Below, in pieces: positions 48,764-57,664 of a DNA stretch of 64,000 bases; position 1 is the stretch's first letter; every line of letters starts with the position of its first letter. This DNA comes from Williamsia muralis NBRC 105860 (GTDB lineage: Bacteria; Actinomycetota; Actinomycetes; Mycobacteriales; Mycobacteriaceae). The position numbers were made by a program, and so were the translations under genes. The stretch is taken from positions 1,178,001 to 1,242,000 of the forward strand of contig NZ_BDAP01000001.1 in NCBI RefSeq assembly GCF_001598915.1, in the 5' to 3' direction. The notes beneath the pieces are model-generated. The model saw only the letters and a list, made by a program, of their open reading frames with translations, did no database searches and was not told where the DNA came from.

Positions 48764-48802
48764 TGTTTGCCGTACATGGAGGGCGCTTTGTGATCGCCAG
48801 CC

Positions 48803-49888
48803 TCACGAATTCTCCGCGATCACCATCTCGAGGATGTCCGTGCCCAGCGCGACCGGTCTGCAGGTGGGTGCCGCCGAATCCGGATCGAGGGCATTGAGTA
48901 CTAGCCCGACGGCGTAGTCGTCGTAAGGCAGGCGGAAATGGCCGCTCAGATCGGCCGGGCAGCGATCCTGGATGAACAGATTTGTTGCGCCGGCACCTTT
49001 GAGTGCAACGGTCGCCGCCGGCTGGATCACTTCGTCCACCTGCGTGCCGATGGTGGTGTACTCGACGCCGGGGACCGTGTCGTTGCCGCCGTTGTTGAGT
49101 TCGGCGAGCAGCGGTGAACCCTGAACTTGCTGCCACAGTGCGGTGGAGACCAGCTCAGGTGGGATGACTGTGGCGGCGACGTCGAGGGCGCCGGGGATTC
49201 GGGCGGCAATCGGCACCAAGCCGTACAGGGAGCTGCCGTACGACGGGGATGCCAGACCCACCCAGTGCCCGACCATCGTCGACCCACCCAGCCGGTTGAC
49301 GAAATACCGGCCGACGGTTGCGCCCTGCGAGTACCCGACGATGTCCAGCCTGGTGGCTCCCGTCTCTTGCAGTACCTCAGCCGCGAAGCCGGCGACCTGC
49401 CGAGCGCTCTCCACGATGTCTTCGGTGCCGAAGTTGTCGCCACCCGCACGCCCGCCGAAGTTCACCGCGAACACGCAGAAGCCTTCGGCAGCGAGCCGGG
49501 GCCCGATCTTCGCGAAGTCGGAGTAGGCGCTCGAATCCGTGCCGTGGAGAAGAAGAACCGGCCGCGGGTGCGTCGGCGATGGGGTGCAGGCGAAGTCGTT
49601 GACGCCGGGCGGCGCCGAACCCGGGTGATCGCCGACATGGCGGGAGGCCTCATGATGCGTGTTCTGAGCCGGGCCGGGACGGGTGGGTACTTCCCACAGC
49701 GACGCAGTTGATCCTTGGGCGCTGTCTGGTCCCTGAACGCTGCCTGGTCCCTGAACGCTGTCTGATCCCTCGCTGCTGTCGGCAGCCGCTGGGGAAACCG
49801 AGATGAAGGCGAGAAGCACGGAAATCGTTGCCGCGGCGCACAAACTCCGGCGTCGACCCGGGCCACGTCTGCTGTCCGTGTATCGCAT
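48803..49888 (-). CDS. secreted class 2 lipase/esterase (alpha/beta hydrolase)
   Basis: A 361-aa secreted hydrolase. Signal peptide about 1-40 ending AAAD. A Ser/Gln/Gly-rich hexapeptide repeat follows (about 42-62, encoded by an 18-bp tandem repeat at 49721-49774). Lipase domain from about 105: oxyanion motif PVLLLHGTDS, nucleophile elbow GYSQG, and candidate Asp and His (NDTVPGVEYT; CPADLSGHF). The ATG at 49888 has GAGGTG 4 nt upstream; GTG at 49900 is the alternative. Confidence 0.85.
   Translation of the reverse strand: MRYTDSRRGPGRRRSLCAAATISVLLAFISVSPAAADSSEGSDSVQGPGSVQGPDSAQGSTASLWEVPTRPGPAQNTHHEASRHVGDHPGSAPPGVNDFACTPSPTHPRPVLLLHGTDSSAYSDFAKIGPRLAAEGFCVFAVNFGGRAGGDNFGTEDIVESARQVAGFAAEVLQETGATRLDIVGYSQGATVGRYFVNRLGGSTMVGHWVGLASPSYGSSLYGLVPIAARIPGALDVAATVIPPELVSTALWQQVQGSPLLAELNNGGNDTVPGVEYTTIGTQVDEVIQPAATVALKGAGATNLFIQDRCPADLSGHFRLPYDDYAVGLVLNALDPDSAAPTCRPVALGTDILEMVIAENS
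49721..49774. repeat. 18-bp tandem repeat within the lipase gene
   Basis: Three 18-bp units, GCTGTCTGGTCCCTGAAC (49721-49738), GCTGCCTGGTCCCTGAAC (49739-49756) and a diverged third (49757-49774), encode a Ser-Val-Gln-Gly-Pro-Gly type hexapeptide. Likely length-variable between strains. Confidence 0.6.
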
Positions 49889-50038
49889 CGCACACCTCAC
49901 CTCGGCCCGACCCGCTGTAGATCGATTTGACCATCTCAGCTGACGAGTAGCCGGATTTCGGGCGGAATGTGGTCTGAACGTTGCAGTGCACTGCCACTGT
50001 GCTGCGGGCGCGGCTGCGGCACCAGCCGGCCAGGCGCG

Positions 50039-51166
50039 TCAGGCGAGGATGTCCTGCACCACCCGGGCTGCTTCGCGGCCCGCGCGGTTGGCGCCGATGG
50101 TGGACGCTGACGGGCCGTAACCCAGTAGTTGCAGGCGAGGAGTGGATGCCACAACGGTCGCCAGCCGGCCGGTCATCACGATGCCGCCGCCCGGAGCCCG
50201 CAACTTCAGTGGCGCCAGATGGTCCAGGGCGCTCCGAAAGCCGGTGCACCACAGGATGACGTCGACATCCAGATGATCGCCACCTCCACCGCCACCTCCA
50301 CCCTCGGGTGTCCCACAGTCCCAGTACACTCCCGTGGGTGTGATGCGAGTGAACATCGGTCGCCACGCGAGGATGCCGTCCGCGCGTGCGGCGCGTATCG
50401 CGTCGTTCTCGGGCAGCCCTGTCACCGACACCACCGACCCGGGCGGAAGCCCGGCGCGCACGCGTTCCTCGACGCGCGCCACTGCGGCCCGGCCCTGTTC
50501 GGGGGTGAACGGGGCACTGCTGAAATGCGGTTCGGTGCGACTGCACCAGAAGGTCTGTGCGCCTTCGGCATTGCGTGCGATCTCGATCAGCAGCTGGATG
50601 GCCGAGATGCCGGCTCCCACCACGAGAACACGCTTACCGTCGAAATCGGTCGGCCTGTTGTAGTCATGGGTGTGCAGTTGTGTCCCGGTGAACGTCTCGA
50701 TACCCGGCACATACGGGATGAATGGTCGATCCCAGGTTCCGGTTGCGTTGATCACGGTGCGCGCCATCAGCTGTGAGCCATCAGAGGCCGAGACCAGGAA
50801 GTCGTCGCCGTCGAACGACACCGACCGGACGTCGACAGGTCGACGGACGTCGAGCCCGAACCGCTGTTCGTATTGATCGAAGTAATCGGGCACCGCCGTG
50901 GACGCCGGCCACTGGTCGCATTCGACGCCGAGCGCTTCCGACAGCCCGAAGCCGGGAAGGTCGTGCACGTTGTTGGCCCCGGCCAAAGTCAATGTCGGCC
51001 AACGGAACTGCCACGCGCCTCCGGGCCCGGGGGAGTGGTCGACGATCATGGTTCGATCACCGAGGCCGTATTTGCCTAGGTAATACCCGGCCGACAGGCC
51101 CGCCTGCCCCGCCCCGATGACGAGTACATCGGTACGCGCCCGGTCTCCGAAGGCGTTGGAGTTCAC
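50039..51166 (-). CDS. FAD-dependent monooxygenase/oxidoreductase
   Basis: A 375-aa flavoprotein. N-terminal FAD Rossmann VIGAGQAGLSAGYYLG, a second NAD(P)H-binding Rossmann VLVVGAGISAIQLL, and CTGFRSALDHL near the C-terminus, as in the FMO/CzcO-like family. A run of eight glycines (about 287-294) comes from a CCACC-rich repeat (about 50281-50303) and may vary in length. Divergent from echA6 with 30 bp between. Substrate unknown. Confidence 0.82.
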   Translation of the reverse strand: MNSNAFGDRARTDVLVIGAGQAGLSAGYYLGKYGLGDRTMIVDHSPGPGGAWQFRWPTLTLAGANNVHDLPGFGLSEALGVECDQWPASTAVPDYFDQYEQRFGLDVRRPVDVRSVSFDGDDFLVSASDGSQLMARTVINATGTWDRPFIPYVPGIETFTGTQLHTHDYNRPTDFDGKRVLVVGAGISAIQLLIEIARNAEGAQTFWCSRTEPHFSSAPFTPEQGRAAVARVEERVRAGLPPGSVVSVTGLPENDAIRAARADGILAWRPMFTRITPTGVYWDCGTPEGGGGGGGGDHLDVDVILWCTGFRSALDHLAPLKLRAPGGGIVMTGRLATVVASTPRLQLLGYGPSASTIGANRAGREAARVVQDILA

Positions 51167-51196
51167 CTGTCGAACAATAGCGGTACGCTGACGCCC

Positions 51197-51928
51197 ATGA
51201 TTGGGACCAGCCGGGATGGCGATGTGTTGACCATCGAACTGCAGCGAGAGCGGCAGCGGAACGCACTCAATTACGAACTGGTGGAAGCGCTGTCGGTGGC
51301 GATGACCGACGCGGCAGGGGCAGGTGTGCGGGCCATCGTGCTCACCGGTCAGGGAACCGTTTTCTGTGCCGGCGCGGACCTGTCCGGCCCGGTCTACGAA
51401 CAGACCTTCCTCGACGAACTCCTGGCGATGCTCCGAGTTGTCGAGAGCATCCCGGTACCGGTGATCGCCGCGCTGAACGGCGCCGCGTTGGGGGCAGGCC
51501 TCCAGCTCGCGATGGCCGCTGATCTGCGGGTGATGTCGCCGTCGGCGTGGTGCGGCATCCCTGCTGCAAAGATCGGTGTGACAGTTGACGAATGGACCAT
51601 CAAGCGTCTCGTCTCGCTGGTCGGTGCGGGTGATGCGGCGGGAATCCTGATCGGTTGTGACTCACTCAGTGCCGACCGAGCTGCAGCCGTTGGGTTCGCC
51701 AACCGGATAGGCGATCTTGCCGAGGCGCAGCAGTGGGCCGCGAGCATCGCCGCGCTGGCCCCACTGACCCTGCAGCACTACAAGCTCGTTCTCGGCGACG
51801 ACGGTGCCCGTGACGAGGCCGCACCTGACCACGTCGCAGCGATGGTCAGGGCCTGGCAGAGCCAGGACATGGCCGAAGGGCGCGCGGCTCGGGCCGAGCG
51901 ACGTCAGCCGAACTTCATCGGGAAGTAG
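51197..51928 (+). CDS. echA6: EchA6-like enoyl-CoA hydratase family protein
   Basis: A 243-aa crotonase-fold protein, the same length as and closely similar to M. tuberculosis EchA6 (Rv0905). LTIELQRERQRNALN and VLTGQGTVFCAGADLSG (oxyanion hole) are conserved. The usual first catalytic Glu position is replaced (IPAAKIGVTVDEWTIKRL), as in EchA6, which is non-catalytic and binds acyl-CoA for mycolic acid synthesis. A similar shuttle role is inferred. The ATG at 51197 lies 7 nt after TACGCT, consistent with leaderless initiation. Confidence 0.85.
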   Translation: MIGTSRDGDVLTIELQRERQRNALNYELVEALSVAMTDAAGAGVRAIVLTGQGTVFCAGADLSGPVYEQTFLDELLAMLRVVESIPVPVIAALNGAALGAGLQLAMAADLRVMSPSAWCGIPAAKIGVTVDEWTIKRLVSLVGAGDAAGILIGCDSLSADRAAAVGFANRIGDLAEAQQWAASIAALAPLTLQHYKLVLGDDGARDEAAPDHVAAMVRAWQSQDMAEGRAARAERRQPNFIGK

Positions 51929-52111
51929 AACCTTCCCCGGCCTTCCCCAACCCGTCCCCAACCGGTCCTGGCCACGACCCCTCGACGATACCCGCGCTCA
52001 AGTGGGTTTTCGTGGTGGTAACACGGCTGCAGCCTCCCAGATACACGGCGGCCTTACGTTCCTCGCAGTCTCTGGTTCAGAGGAAACGTGGGCATGACGC
52101 GAGGGAGAGAT

Positions 52112-53791
52112 ATGTCTGCAGACAAAACGGTGGATCCGATAGCCGCGGGGGAATTGCCGACCAACATCAACGCGATGAGCGAGACGCTGGAGGACTACAC
52201 CCTTCGTTTCGCGCCCCGCAGTTATCGCAAGTGGGGCCCCGCGGTGGTCGCCACCTCGGCTCTGGGTGGCATCGCCTACCTGGCCGACTTCGCCATCGGC
52301 GCCAACATCGGCATCGCCAACGGCACGGGAAACGCGTTGTGGGGCATCCTCATCTTCGCGGTGGTCATCGTCCTCACCGGCTACCCGCTGGCGTACTACG
52401 CCGCCCGGTACAACATCGACCTCGACCTGATCACCCGTGGCAGCGGCTTCGGCTACTACGGCTCGGTGGTCACCAACGTCATCTTCGCGTCGTTCACGTT
52501 CATCTTCTTTGCCCTCGAGGGCTCGATCATGGCGCAGGGCCTCAAACTGGGTCTCCACATCCCGCTGTGGCTGGGCTACCTCATCTCATCGGTCATGGTG
52601 ATCCCGCTGGTCATCTACGGCATGAACACACTGGCAAAACTGCAGGTGTGGACCACGCCGCTGTGGCTGGTGATGATGGTGCTGCCGTTTGTCTACCTCG
52701 TGATCAAGCACCCCGACGCGATCGGAGACTTCCTCGCATTCAGTGGTGGCACCGACGCCCAGGGCGGACACGGCGTCAACTTCGCCGGCATCATGCTCGC
52801 CGCCGGTGTGTGTCTGTCGCTGATCGCCCAGATCGCCGAGCAGATCGACTACTTGCGGTTCATGCCTCCCAAGACACCGGAGAACTCGCGCCGCTGGTGG
52901 ATCGCCGTGATCACCGCAGGACCGGGCTGGGTGTTCTTCGGCGCGATCAAGCAGATCGTGGGCTTGTTCCTGGCCGTCTACCTGATCATGAACTTCGCCG
53001 ATCAGGCCGGCGTCGCCAACGAACCCGTGGAGCAGTTCCTCGCGGTCTACGAGGAGTTCATGCCGCACTGGCTGGCGATGACCCTCGCCGTCATCCTCGT
53101 GGTCATCTCGCAGATCAAGATCAACGTGACCAACGCGTATTCGGGATCGCTGGCCTGGACCAACAGCTTCACCCGCATCACCAAGACCTACCCGGGTCGA
53201 CTGTTCTTCGTCTTCTTCAACGTCGCGATCGCTCTGGTGTTGATGGAAGCCAACATGTTCAGCTTCTTGAACAACATCCTCAACTTCTACGCGAACATCG
53301 CCATCGCATGGATCGTCGTGGTGGCCTCGGACATCGTGTTCAACAAGTACGTCCTGAAGCTCTCGCCCAAGGTGCCCGAGTTCCGCAGGGGCATGCTGTA
53401 CAACTTCAACCCGGTCGGGTTCATCAGCGTGATCCTCGCCGGCGGATTGTCGGTGCTGGTGTACTTCCACGCTTTCGGTGACGCCATCCAGCCGTACTCG
53501 CCGATCGTCGCAACCATCCTCGCGCTGGTGTTGCCGCCGATCATCGCGGTGATCACCAAGGGCAAGTACTACCTGCGACGCACCGACGACGGAATCGACC
53601 TGCCGATGTTCGACGAATACGGCAACCCTTCCGACGCCAAGTTGCTGTGCTCGGTGACCGGTATCGAGTTCGAGCGACCCGACATGCTCGCCTCGAACAA
53701 ACCGGGCCCGAACGGTGAGAAGCAGTACATCAGCTCGCTGGCACTGTCCTGCGACAAGACCGGTGAGCACGTGTTGCCTGCCCAGAAGTAA
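52112..53791 (+). CDS. NCS1-family purine/cytosine permease
   Basis: A 559-aa NCS1 transporter with about 12 transmembrane helices between residues 45 and 480. Family segments include LADFAIGANIGIANG, RGSGFGYYGSV and AEQIDYLRFMPP. The C-terminal ~70 residues (LLCSVTGIEFERPDMLAS, then ALSCDKTGEHVLP) are a cytoplasmic extension with two cysteines. It imports a nucleobase or related amine by symport. The ATG at 52112 has GAGGGAGAG 3-11 nt upstream. A terminator follows. Confidence 0.88.
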   Translation: MSADKTVDPIAAGELPTNINAMSETLEDYTLRFAPRSYRKWGPAVVATSALGGIAYLADFAIGANIGIANGTGNALWGILIFAVVIVLTGYPLAYYAARYNIDLDLITRGSGFGYYGSVVTNVIFASFTFIFFALEGSIMAQGLKLGLHIPLWLGYLISSVMVIPLVIYGMNTLAKLQVWTTPLWLVMMVLPFVYLVIKHPDAIGDFLAFSGGTDAQGGHGVNFAGIMLAAGVCLSLIAQIAEQIDYLRFMPPKTPENSRRWWIAVITAGPGWVFFGAIKQIVGLFLAVYLIMNFADQAGVANEPVEQFLAVYEEFMPHWLAMTLAVILVVISQIKINVTNAYSGSLAWTNSFTRITKTYPGRLFFVFFNVAIALVLMEANMFSFLNNILNFYANIAIAWIVVVASDIVFNKYVLKLSPKVPEFRRGMLYNFNPVGFISVILAGGLSVLVYFHAFGDAIQPYSPIVATILALVLPPIIAVITKGKYYLRRTDDGIDLPMFDEYGNPSDAKLLCSVTGIEFERPDMLASNKPGPNGEKQYISSLALSCDKTGEHVLPAQK

Positions 53792-53808
53792 CGCGCCTGC
53801 TCTGATTC

Positions 53809-53850
53809 GTCAGCTCCACCCGTTCTGCGACAAGGACGGGTGGAGCTGAC
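53809..53850 (+). terminator. hairpin terminator after the NCS1 permease
   Basis: GTCAGCTCCACCCGT (53809-53823) and its exact complement (53836-53850) form a 15-bp perfect stem with a 12-nt loop, 17 nt after the stop. No long U-run follows. Confidence 0.65.
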
Positions 53851-53951
53851 GGTCTTCCCGTCGCAACCACCGGAATGCCTCGGCTCCTCTTCTTGTTGTT
53901 CTCCTAAGTGCTCCAACACGCAGGGCCCATCAACGACGAAGGGAACGATGC

Positions 53952-54608
53952 ATGTCACGAATCGCCATCATCGGAGGCCACGGCAAGATCGCGCTCAAGC
54001 TGGCCAAGATCTTGACCGGTCAGGGACATCAGGTCAGCTCCCTGATCCGCAATCCCGACCAGTCGGACGACATCACGCAGACCGGGGCCACTCCGGTCAT
54101 CGCAGATGTGGAAAACCTCTCGACCGACGAGATCGCCGAGGCCATCAAGGGCCACGACGCCGTGGTGTTCTCTGCCGGCGCCGGGGGTGGCAGCCCCGAC
54201 CGCACGTACGCCGTGGACCGTGATGCCGCCATCCGCAGCATCGACGCGGCGCAGCAGGCCGGCATCACCCGCTACGTCCAGGTGTCGTACTTCGGTGCCG
54301 GGCCGGATCATGGTGTTCCCGAAGACAATTCGTTCCACGCCTATGCCGAGGCCAAGGCGGCAGCCGACGAGCATCTCCGTGAGACCACACTTCTCTGGAC
54401 GATCGTGGGACCAAGCGCCCTCACCGATGAGCCCGGCACGGGCCGTATCGCCACCAAGGAACGCGGTGCCGAAGCCGGAACCAGCGTGTCCCGCGACGAT
54501 GTGGCAGAGGTGCTGGCTGCGGTCCTCGAGACGCAGTCCAGCGTCGGAACCACGGTCGAGTTCACCGGTGGTCAGACCCCCATCGCCGAAGCCGTGAAAG
54601 GCGTCTGA
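53952..54608 (+). CDS. NAD(P)-binding SDR-like protein (NmrA/SDR_a5 type)
   Basis: A 218-aa atypical short-chain dehydrogenase fold. Nucleotide motif IIGGHGKIALKLAKIL (GGxGxI variant), FSAGAGGGSPDRTYAVD, YVQVSYFGAG and a YAEAKAAADE helix, where Tyr/Lys could be catalytic. Such proteins are NADPH sensors or oxidoreductases. The ATG at 53952 has GAAGGGAA about 6 nt upstream. The end overlaps the convergent sugar kinase gene by 47 nt. Confidence 0.8.
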   Translation: MSRIAIIGGHGKIALKLAKILTGQGHQVSSLIRNPDQSDDITQTGATPVIADVENLSTDEIAEAIKGHDAVVFSAGAGGGSPDRTYAVDRDAAIRSIDAAQQAGITRYVQVSYFGAGPDHGVPEDNSFHAYAEAKAAADEHLRETTLLWTIVGPSALTDEPGTGRIATKERGAEAGTSVSRDDVAEVLAAVLETQSSVGTTVEFTGGQTPIAEAVKGV

Positions 54609-55566
54609 CGGACCTGCCGGGGTGACCTCGGGCCGGTAGGCCGGCAGCAACCTCAGCCGGTAGGCCGGCGGTCGCCGATTCCCAGTCGAAGTCGCCATGA
54701 TCGCTGCCGAGCCCGGTGGCGACCACTCCGGCCACCGCGCAACCGAGTTGCGCTGACCGCAGCAGGCTGAAGTCGTGAAGACGACCCGCGATGAACCCGG
54801 CCGAGAACGCATCCCCGCAGCCACTGGTGTCGACAACCTCGACGTCGGTGGCTGCGGCGTGTTCGGCACCGTCGCCGGTGACAACCCAGGCGCCGTCTGC
54901 GCCGGCAGTGGCTGCGACGCAGGCAACACCCCGGTCGATGAGGGCGCGACAACCGTCCACCAGGTCGGTGGCACCTGTGAAGCCCAGCACCTGCTCGTCG
55001 TTCGGCAGCAGGTAATCCAGGTGTGGCAGAACGGGTTCGATCCACGACAACACTCCAGGATCACCGGGCGCCAGGATGTCAGCCGAGACGCGGACGCCCG
55101 CAGCCCGGATCCGTTCGAGTACGCCCGCCAGTTCCGATGGGTTGAGCAGCTCGGGCGCACCGATGTGCACGTGATCCGCGGACGTGAGAAGGTCCAGCGG
55201 CACACGATCGAGCGGGTAGGCCAGATTGGCGCCGGGCATGTGCAGTGCGGGTCGATCGCCGTTGCTGCGGATGGGCAACACGCTCATCGATGTCGGTTGA
55301 CCATCCACTCGCAAAAGGTGTTCGGTGACCACACCGCGGCGCTGCAGCATGGTGGTGAGCAGGTCGGCGGAGTCGTCGCGACCCACGGCGCCGACCGTCG
55401 ACACCACCGCTCCGAGTTTGGCCAGTGTGATGGCGGTGCCGCCGGCCGGACCCGCGGGCACCAACCGGATGTGGGGGACAAGGGCCGCGCCCTGGCCGTC
55501 GGGTATCGAATCAACCGGGTGGACAACCACATCGAGCACATGGGCACCGAACGTCACGACCTGCAT
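54562..55566 (-). CDS. PfkB-family sugar kinase paired with class II aldolase
   Basis: A 334-aa ribokinase-fold kinase. GPAGGTAITLAKLGAVVSTVGAVG (signature 1) and DTSGCGDAFSAGF (signature 2 with catalytic Asp) are present. The arginine-rich tail past the core (about residue 310) overlaps the convergent SDR-like gene. The ATG at 55566 is preceded by AGGAG within the end of the aldolase gene (3 nt between genes), so both are translated from one message. Inferred role: phosphorylate a ketose that the aldolase then cleaves. Confidence 0.85.
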   Translation of the reverse strand: MQVVTFGAHVLDVVVHPVDSIPDGQGAALVPHIRLVPAGPAGGTAITLAKLGAVVSTVGAVGRDDSADLLTTMLQRRGVVTEHLLRVDGQPTSMSVLPIRSNGDRPALHMPGANLAYPLDRVPLDLLTSADHVHIGAPELLNPSELAGVLERIRAAGVRVSADILAPGDPGVLSWIEPVLPHLDYLLPNDEQVLGFTGATDLVDGCRALIDRGVACVAATAGADGAWVVTGDGAEHAAATDVEVVDTSGCGDAFSAGFIAGRLHDFSLLRSAQLGCAVAGVVATGLGSDHGDFDWESATAGLPAEVAAGLPARGHPGRSVRRLSRLRRWGSDHR

Positions 55567-55569
55567 GCA

Positions 55570-56220
55570 TCATCTCCTGGGTAGCGGCGAGTAGCCGCGG
55601 TTCGCCGCGGCGACGGCCACCGCGATCAGCTGGTCTCGGCTGAGCACGGCGCCATCGCCGACGGCGGCTGTTCGTAGGTAGATCTCGGCCAGCCATTCCA
55701 CCAATTCGATGCGCTCACAAGCTGCTTCGACTGTAGGGCCGTAGGCGACGGAACCGTGGTTGCGCATCAGGGCGGCAGTCCGCTCGGTCAACGCCTCGGC
55801 CACCGCGTCGGTGAGTTCCTGGGTGCCGAAGATCTCGTGGGGCGCCACGCGCACGGCGCCACCGACCAACGCCGCGGTGTAATGCACCGCAGGCAGTTCA
55901 TCGACGAGGTTGGCCACCGCGATGGAAGCCACCGGATGGGCGTGCGCGACTGCGGCCGCGTCAGTGGAGCGGTAGATCTCCAGGTGCAGGAGCAGCTCGG
56001 ACGTCGGGACGTGATCAGTGTCCTCGACCACGTGCCCGTCGAGGTCTGTCACCACCAACTGGTCGGCGGTGAGTGATTCGAGAACAGCGCCACTGGCTGT
56101 GACGACCACCCGATCGTCGACCCTCGTCGACAGGTTGCCCCCCGTGCCGATCACCAGGCGGCGTGCGGCCAGTCGGTGCGCGGCGTCAACCAGATCCGCT
56201 CGCCGCTCTTCGACAGTCAT
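55570..56220 (-). CDS. class II aldolase/adducin family protein (fuculose-phosphate aldolase-like)
   Basis: A 216-aa zinc-dependent class II aldolase. Substrate loop GTGGNLSTRVDDRVVVTASG, catalytic Glu/metal-site region SELLLHLEIYRSTDAAAVAHAHPVASIA (HAH zinc ligands), later third His in ALMRNHGSVAYG. Family members cleave L-fuculose-1-P, L-rhamnulose-1-P, ribulose-type or 5-deoxyribulose phosphates to DHAP and an aldehyde. The ATG at 56220 lies 13 nt from a 21-bp perfect hairpin and has no clear ribosome binding site. Confidence 0.85.
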   Translation of the reverse strand: MTVEERRADLVDAAHRLAARRLVIGTGGNLSTRVDDRVVVTASGAVLESLTADQLVVTDLDGHVVEDTDHVPTSELLLHLEIYRSTDAAAVAHAHPVASIAVANLVDELPAVHYTAALVGGAVRVAPHEIFGTQELTDAVAEALTERTAALMRNHGSVAYGPTVEAACERIELVEWLAEIYLRTAAVGDGAVLSRDQLIAVAVAAANRGYSPLPRR

Positions 56221-56232
56221 GATGCTGACAAT

Positions 56233-56279
56233 AACGGGCGATGGCGGCGATCCATCACGGATCGCCGCCATCGCCCGTT
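56233..56279. terminator. 21-bp perfect stem-loop between styA-like and aldolase genes
   Basis: AACGGGCGATGGCGGCGATC... arm at 56233-56253 pairs perfectly over 21 bp with 56259-56279; loop ATCAC. It lies 12 nt after the StyA-like stop and 13 nt before the aldolase ATG. It probably terminates the upstream gene on the minus strand, but leaves no obvious room for an aldolase promoter and may instead be a regulatory site. Confidence 0.6.
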
Positions 56280-56290
56280 GGTTCAGGTGT

Positions 56291-57664
56291 TCAGCCGACC
56301 GGGGTCAGCGAACGGTACGTCGACCGTGAGAACCTCCCTGCCGGTTCGAACTTCGCGAGGATGGAGTCGGCGTCCTCTCCGGTCACCTGGGTGATCAGCG
56401 ACTTGGCGTCGTCCACGGAGTTGATGGAGAGCACCGGCGACGGATCCGAGAGCAGGCCGAACAGCGCTGAGCCGAACTTGGGATTGGTTGCCGCGGCCGG
56501 GAACAGCACCGCAGCGTATTCCTGGAACACCGGGTCGCGCAGGAAGATCCGGGTGGCGAGGTTGGCGGCGTCCACACGGCTGGTGAGGAAGTTGTTGTAG
56601 GTGGCGGTGATCCAGGCGTCGTCGAACTCGCCCTCGTGGTCCTTGGCGGCGGCCACGAACTGTGCGGCCTGGATGAACCCGCTCTGCGCTCCCTGGCCCG
56701 TGATGGGGTCGTAGGCCACGGCCGTGTCGCCCAGAGCAACAACCCGGTGTCCGCTTGCTGTGTGCCCGAGCGCGTTTCGCACTGTGGGCGTGACCGCTCC
56801 CTGGAGCCAGGAGTGCGGGTCCTCCTCGATGACCTGGGTGCTGAGCACCTCGGGCAGGTCCCAATCGAAGTATTCGCGATGCAAGTCGATCACCACTTTG
56901 TGGGCAGAATGCGCGTCGGTGACCGACTGGAACCGGCGTTCCCATTCACTGCCGGGTTGCGCCCACCCGAGGAACGACCATGACGGTCCGGCGTCTTTGT
57001 GCAGGTAGGGGCCCCACCAGCCCTCGCCCTGGTCGGCAAAGTTGAACGCCTGGTGCTTCGGGCCCGCGGGGCTGCGGTGCGCGAACACATCTGGGTCGTG
57101 ACCCAGCCCGGCCACGGTGAGCAGGAGGACGCTGCGTTGTGGGCTCTTGTAGGGCGATCGTGATTCGTCGACGGTGAACAGGCTGGACAGTCCGGCCTTG
57201 CCGGTGGCGACGAAGGTCAGGTCGTTCTCCGCTGCGATCGAGTCGAGGCGGCCCGGGTCGACGTTCTCGACCACGAACCGACCACCCTTTTCAAGGAACA
57301 GGGTGAGACGCTCGTCGACCTTGAGCCTGGTGTCGACACCGATCGCCTCGAATCCGGGGAACTCGGCGTCGAAGTCGAGAAGCTCGGTGTAGTCGTGCCC
57401 GCTGCCCGTGATGGTGCGAGCGCTGATCCCGGTGACCTGCGGCGCCCGGCCGGCGAAGTTGTCGACACCCAAGGCCGTCTCGGATTGCTGCGACAGGCCG
57501 AACGTCACCGCGGTGCCGGTGGCGGATACGTCGTGCAGCAGGCTCCGCTGATCACGCTCGCTGTAGACGGTCACGTCGAATCCTGCGTTGAGGAAGCCGA
57601 CGGCCGCCGAGACGCCTGTCTGGCCTGCCCCGATGATGGCGACGGAACGGTTGGTGTTGCTCAT
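56291..57664 (-). CDS. styrene/indole monooxygenase StyA-like flavoprotein
   Basis: A 457-aa group E flavin monooxygenase. N-terminal FAD Rossmann AIIGAGQTGVSAAVGFL, DRLDSIAAEN-type middle region (VDPGRLDSIAAENDLTFVATG), and C-terminal GDTAVAYDPITGQGAQSGFIQAAQF around the flavin. StyA needs a separate NADH:FAD reductase (StyB); none is adjacent here. The ATG at 57664 has AGGAGATCG about 5 nt upstream. It is divergent from the SDR gene across a 359-bp gap containing a tandem array. Confidence 0.83.
   Translation of the reverse strand: MSNTNRSVAIIGAGQTGVSAAVGFLNAGFDVTVYSERDQRSLLHDVSATGTAVTFGLSQQSETALGVDNFAGRAPQVTGISARTITGSGHDYTELLDFDAEFPGFEAIGVDTRLKVDERLTLFLEKGGRFVVENVDPGRLDSIAAENDLTFVATGKAGLSSLFTVDESRSPYKSPQRSVLLLTVAGLGHDPDVFAHRSPAGPKHQAFNFADQGEGWWGPYLHKDAGPSWSFLGWAQPGSEWERRFQSVTDAHSAHKVVIDLHREYFDWDLPEVLSTQVIEEDPHSWLQGAVTPTVRNALGHTASGHRVVALGDTAVAYDPITGQGAQSGFIQAAQFVAAAKDHEGEFDDAWITATYNNFLTSRVDAANLATRIFLRDPVFQEYAAVLFPAAATNPKFGSALFGLLSDPSPVLSINSVDDAKSLITQVTGEDADSILAKFEPAGRFSRSTYRSLTPVG

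Noticed and set aside
52000-52111. Possible purine or guanidine riboswitch before the NCS1 permease
   Set aside because: Only a small CTCTG/CAGAG hairpin is visible; no conserved aptamer core.
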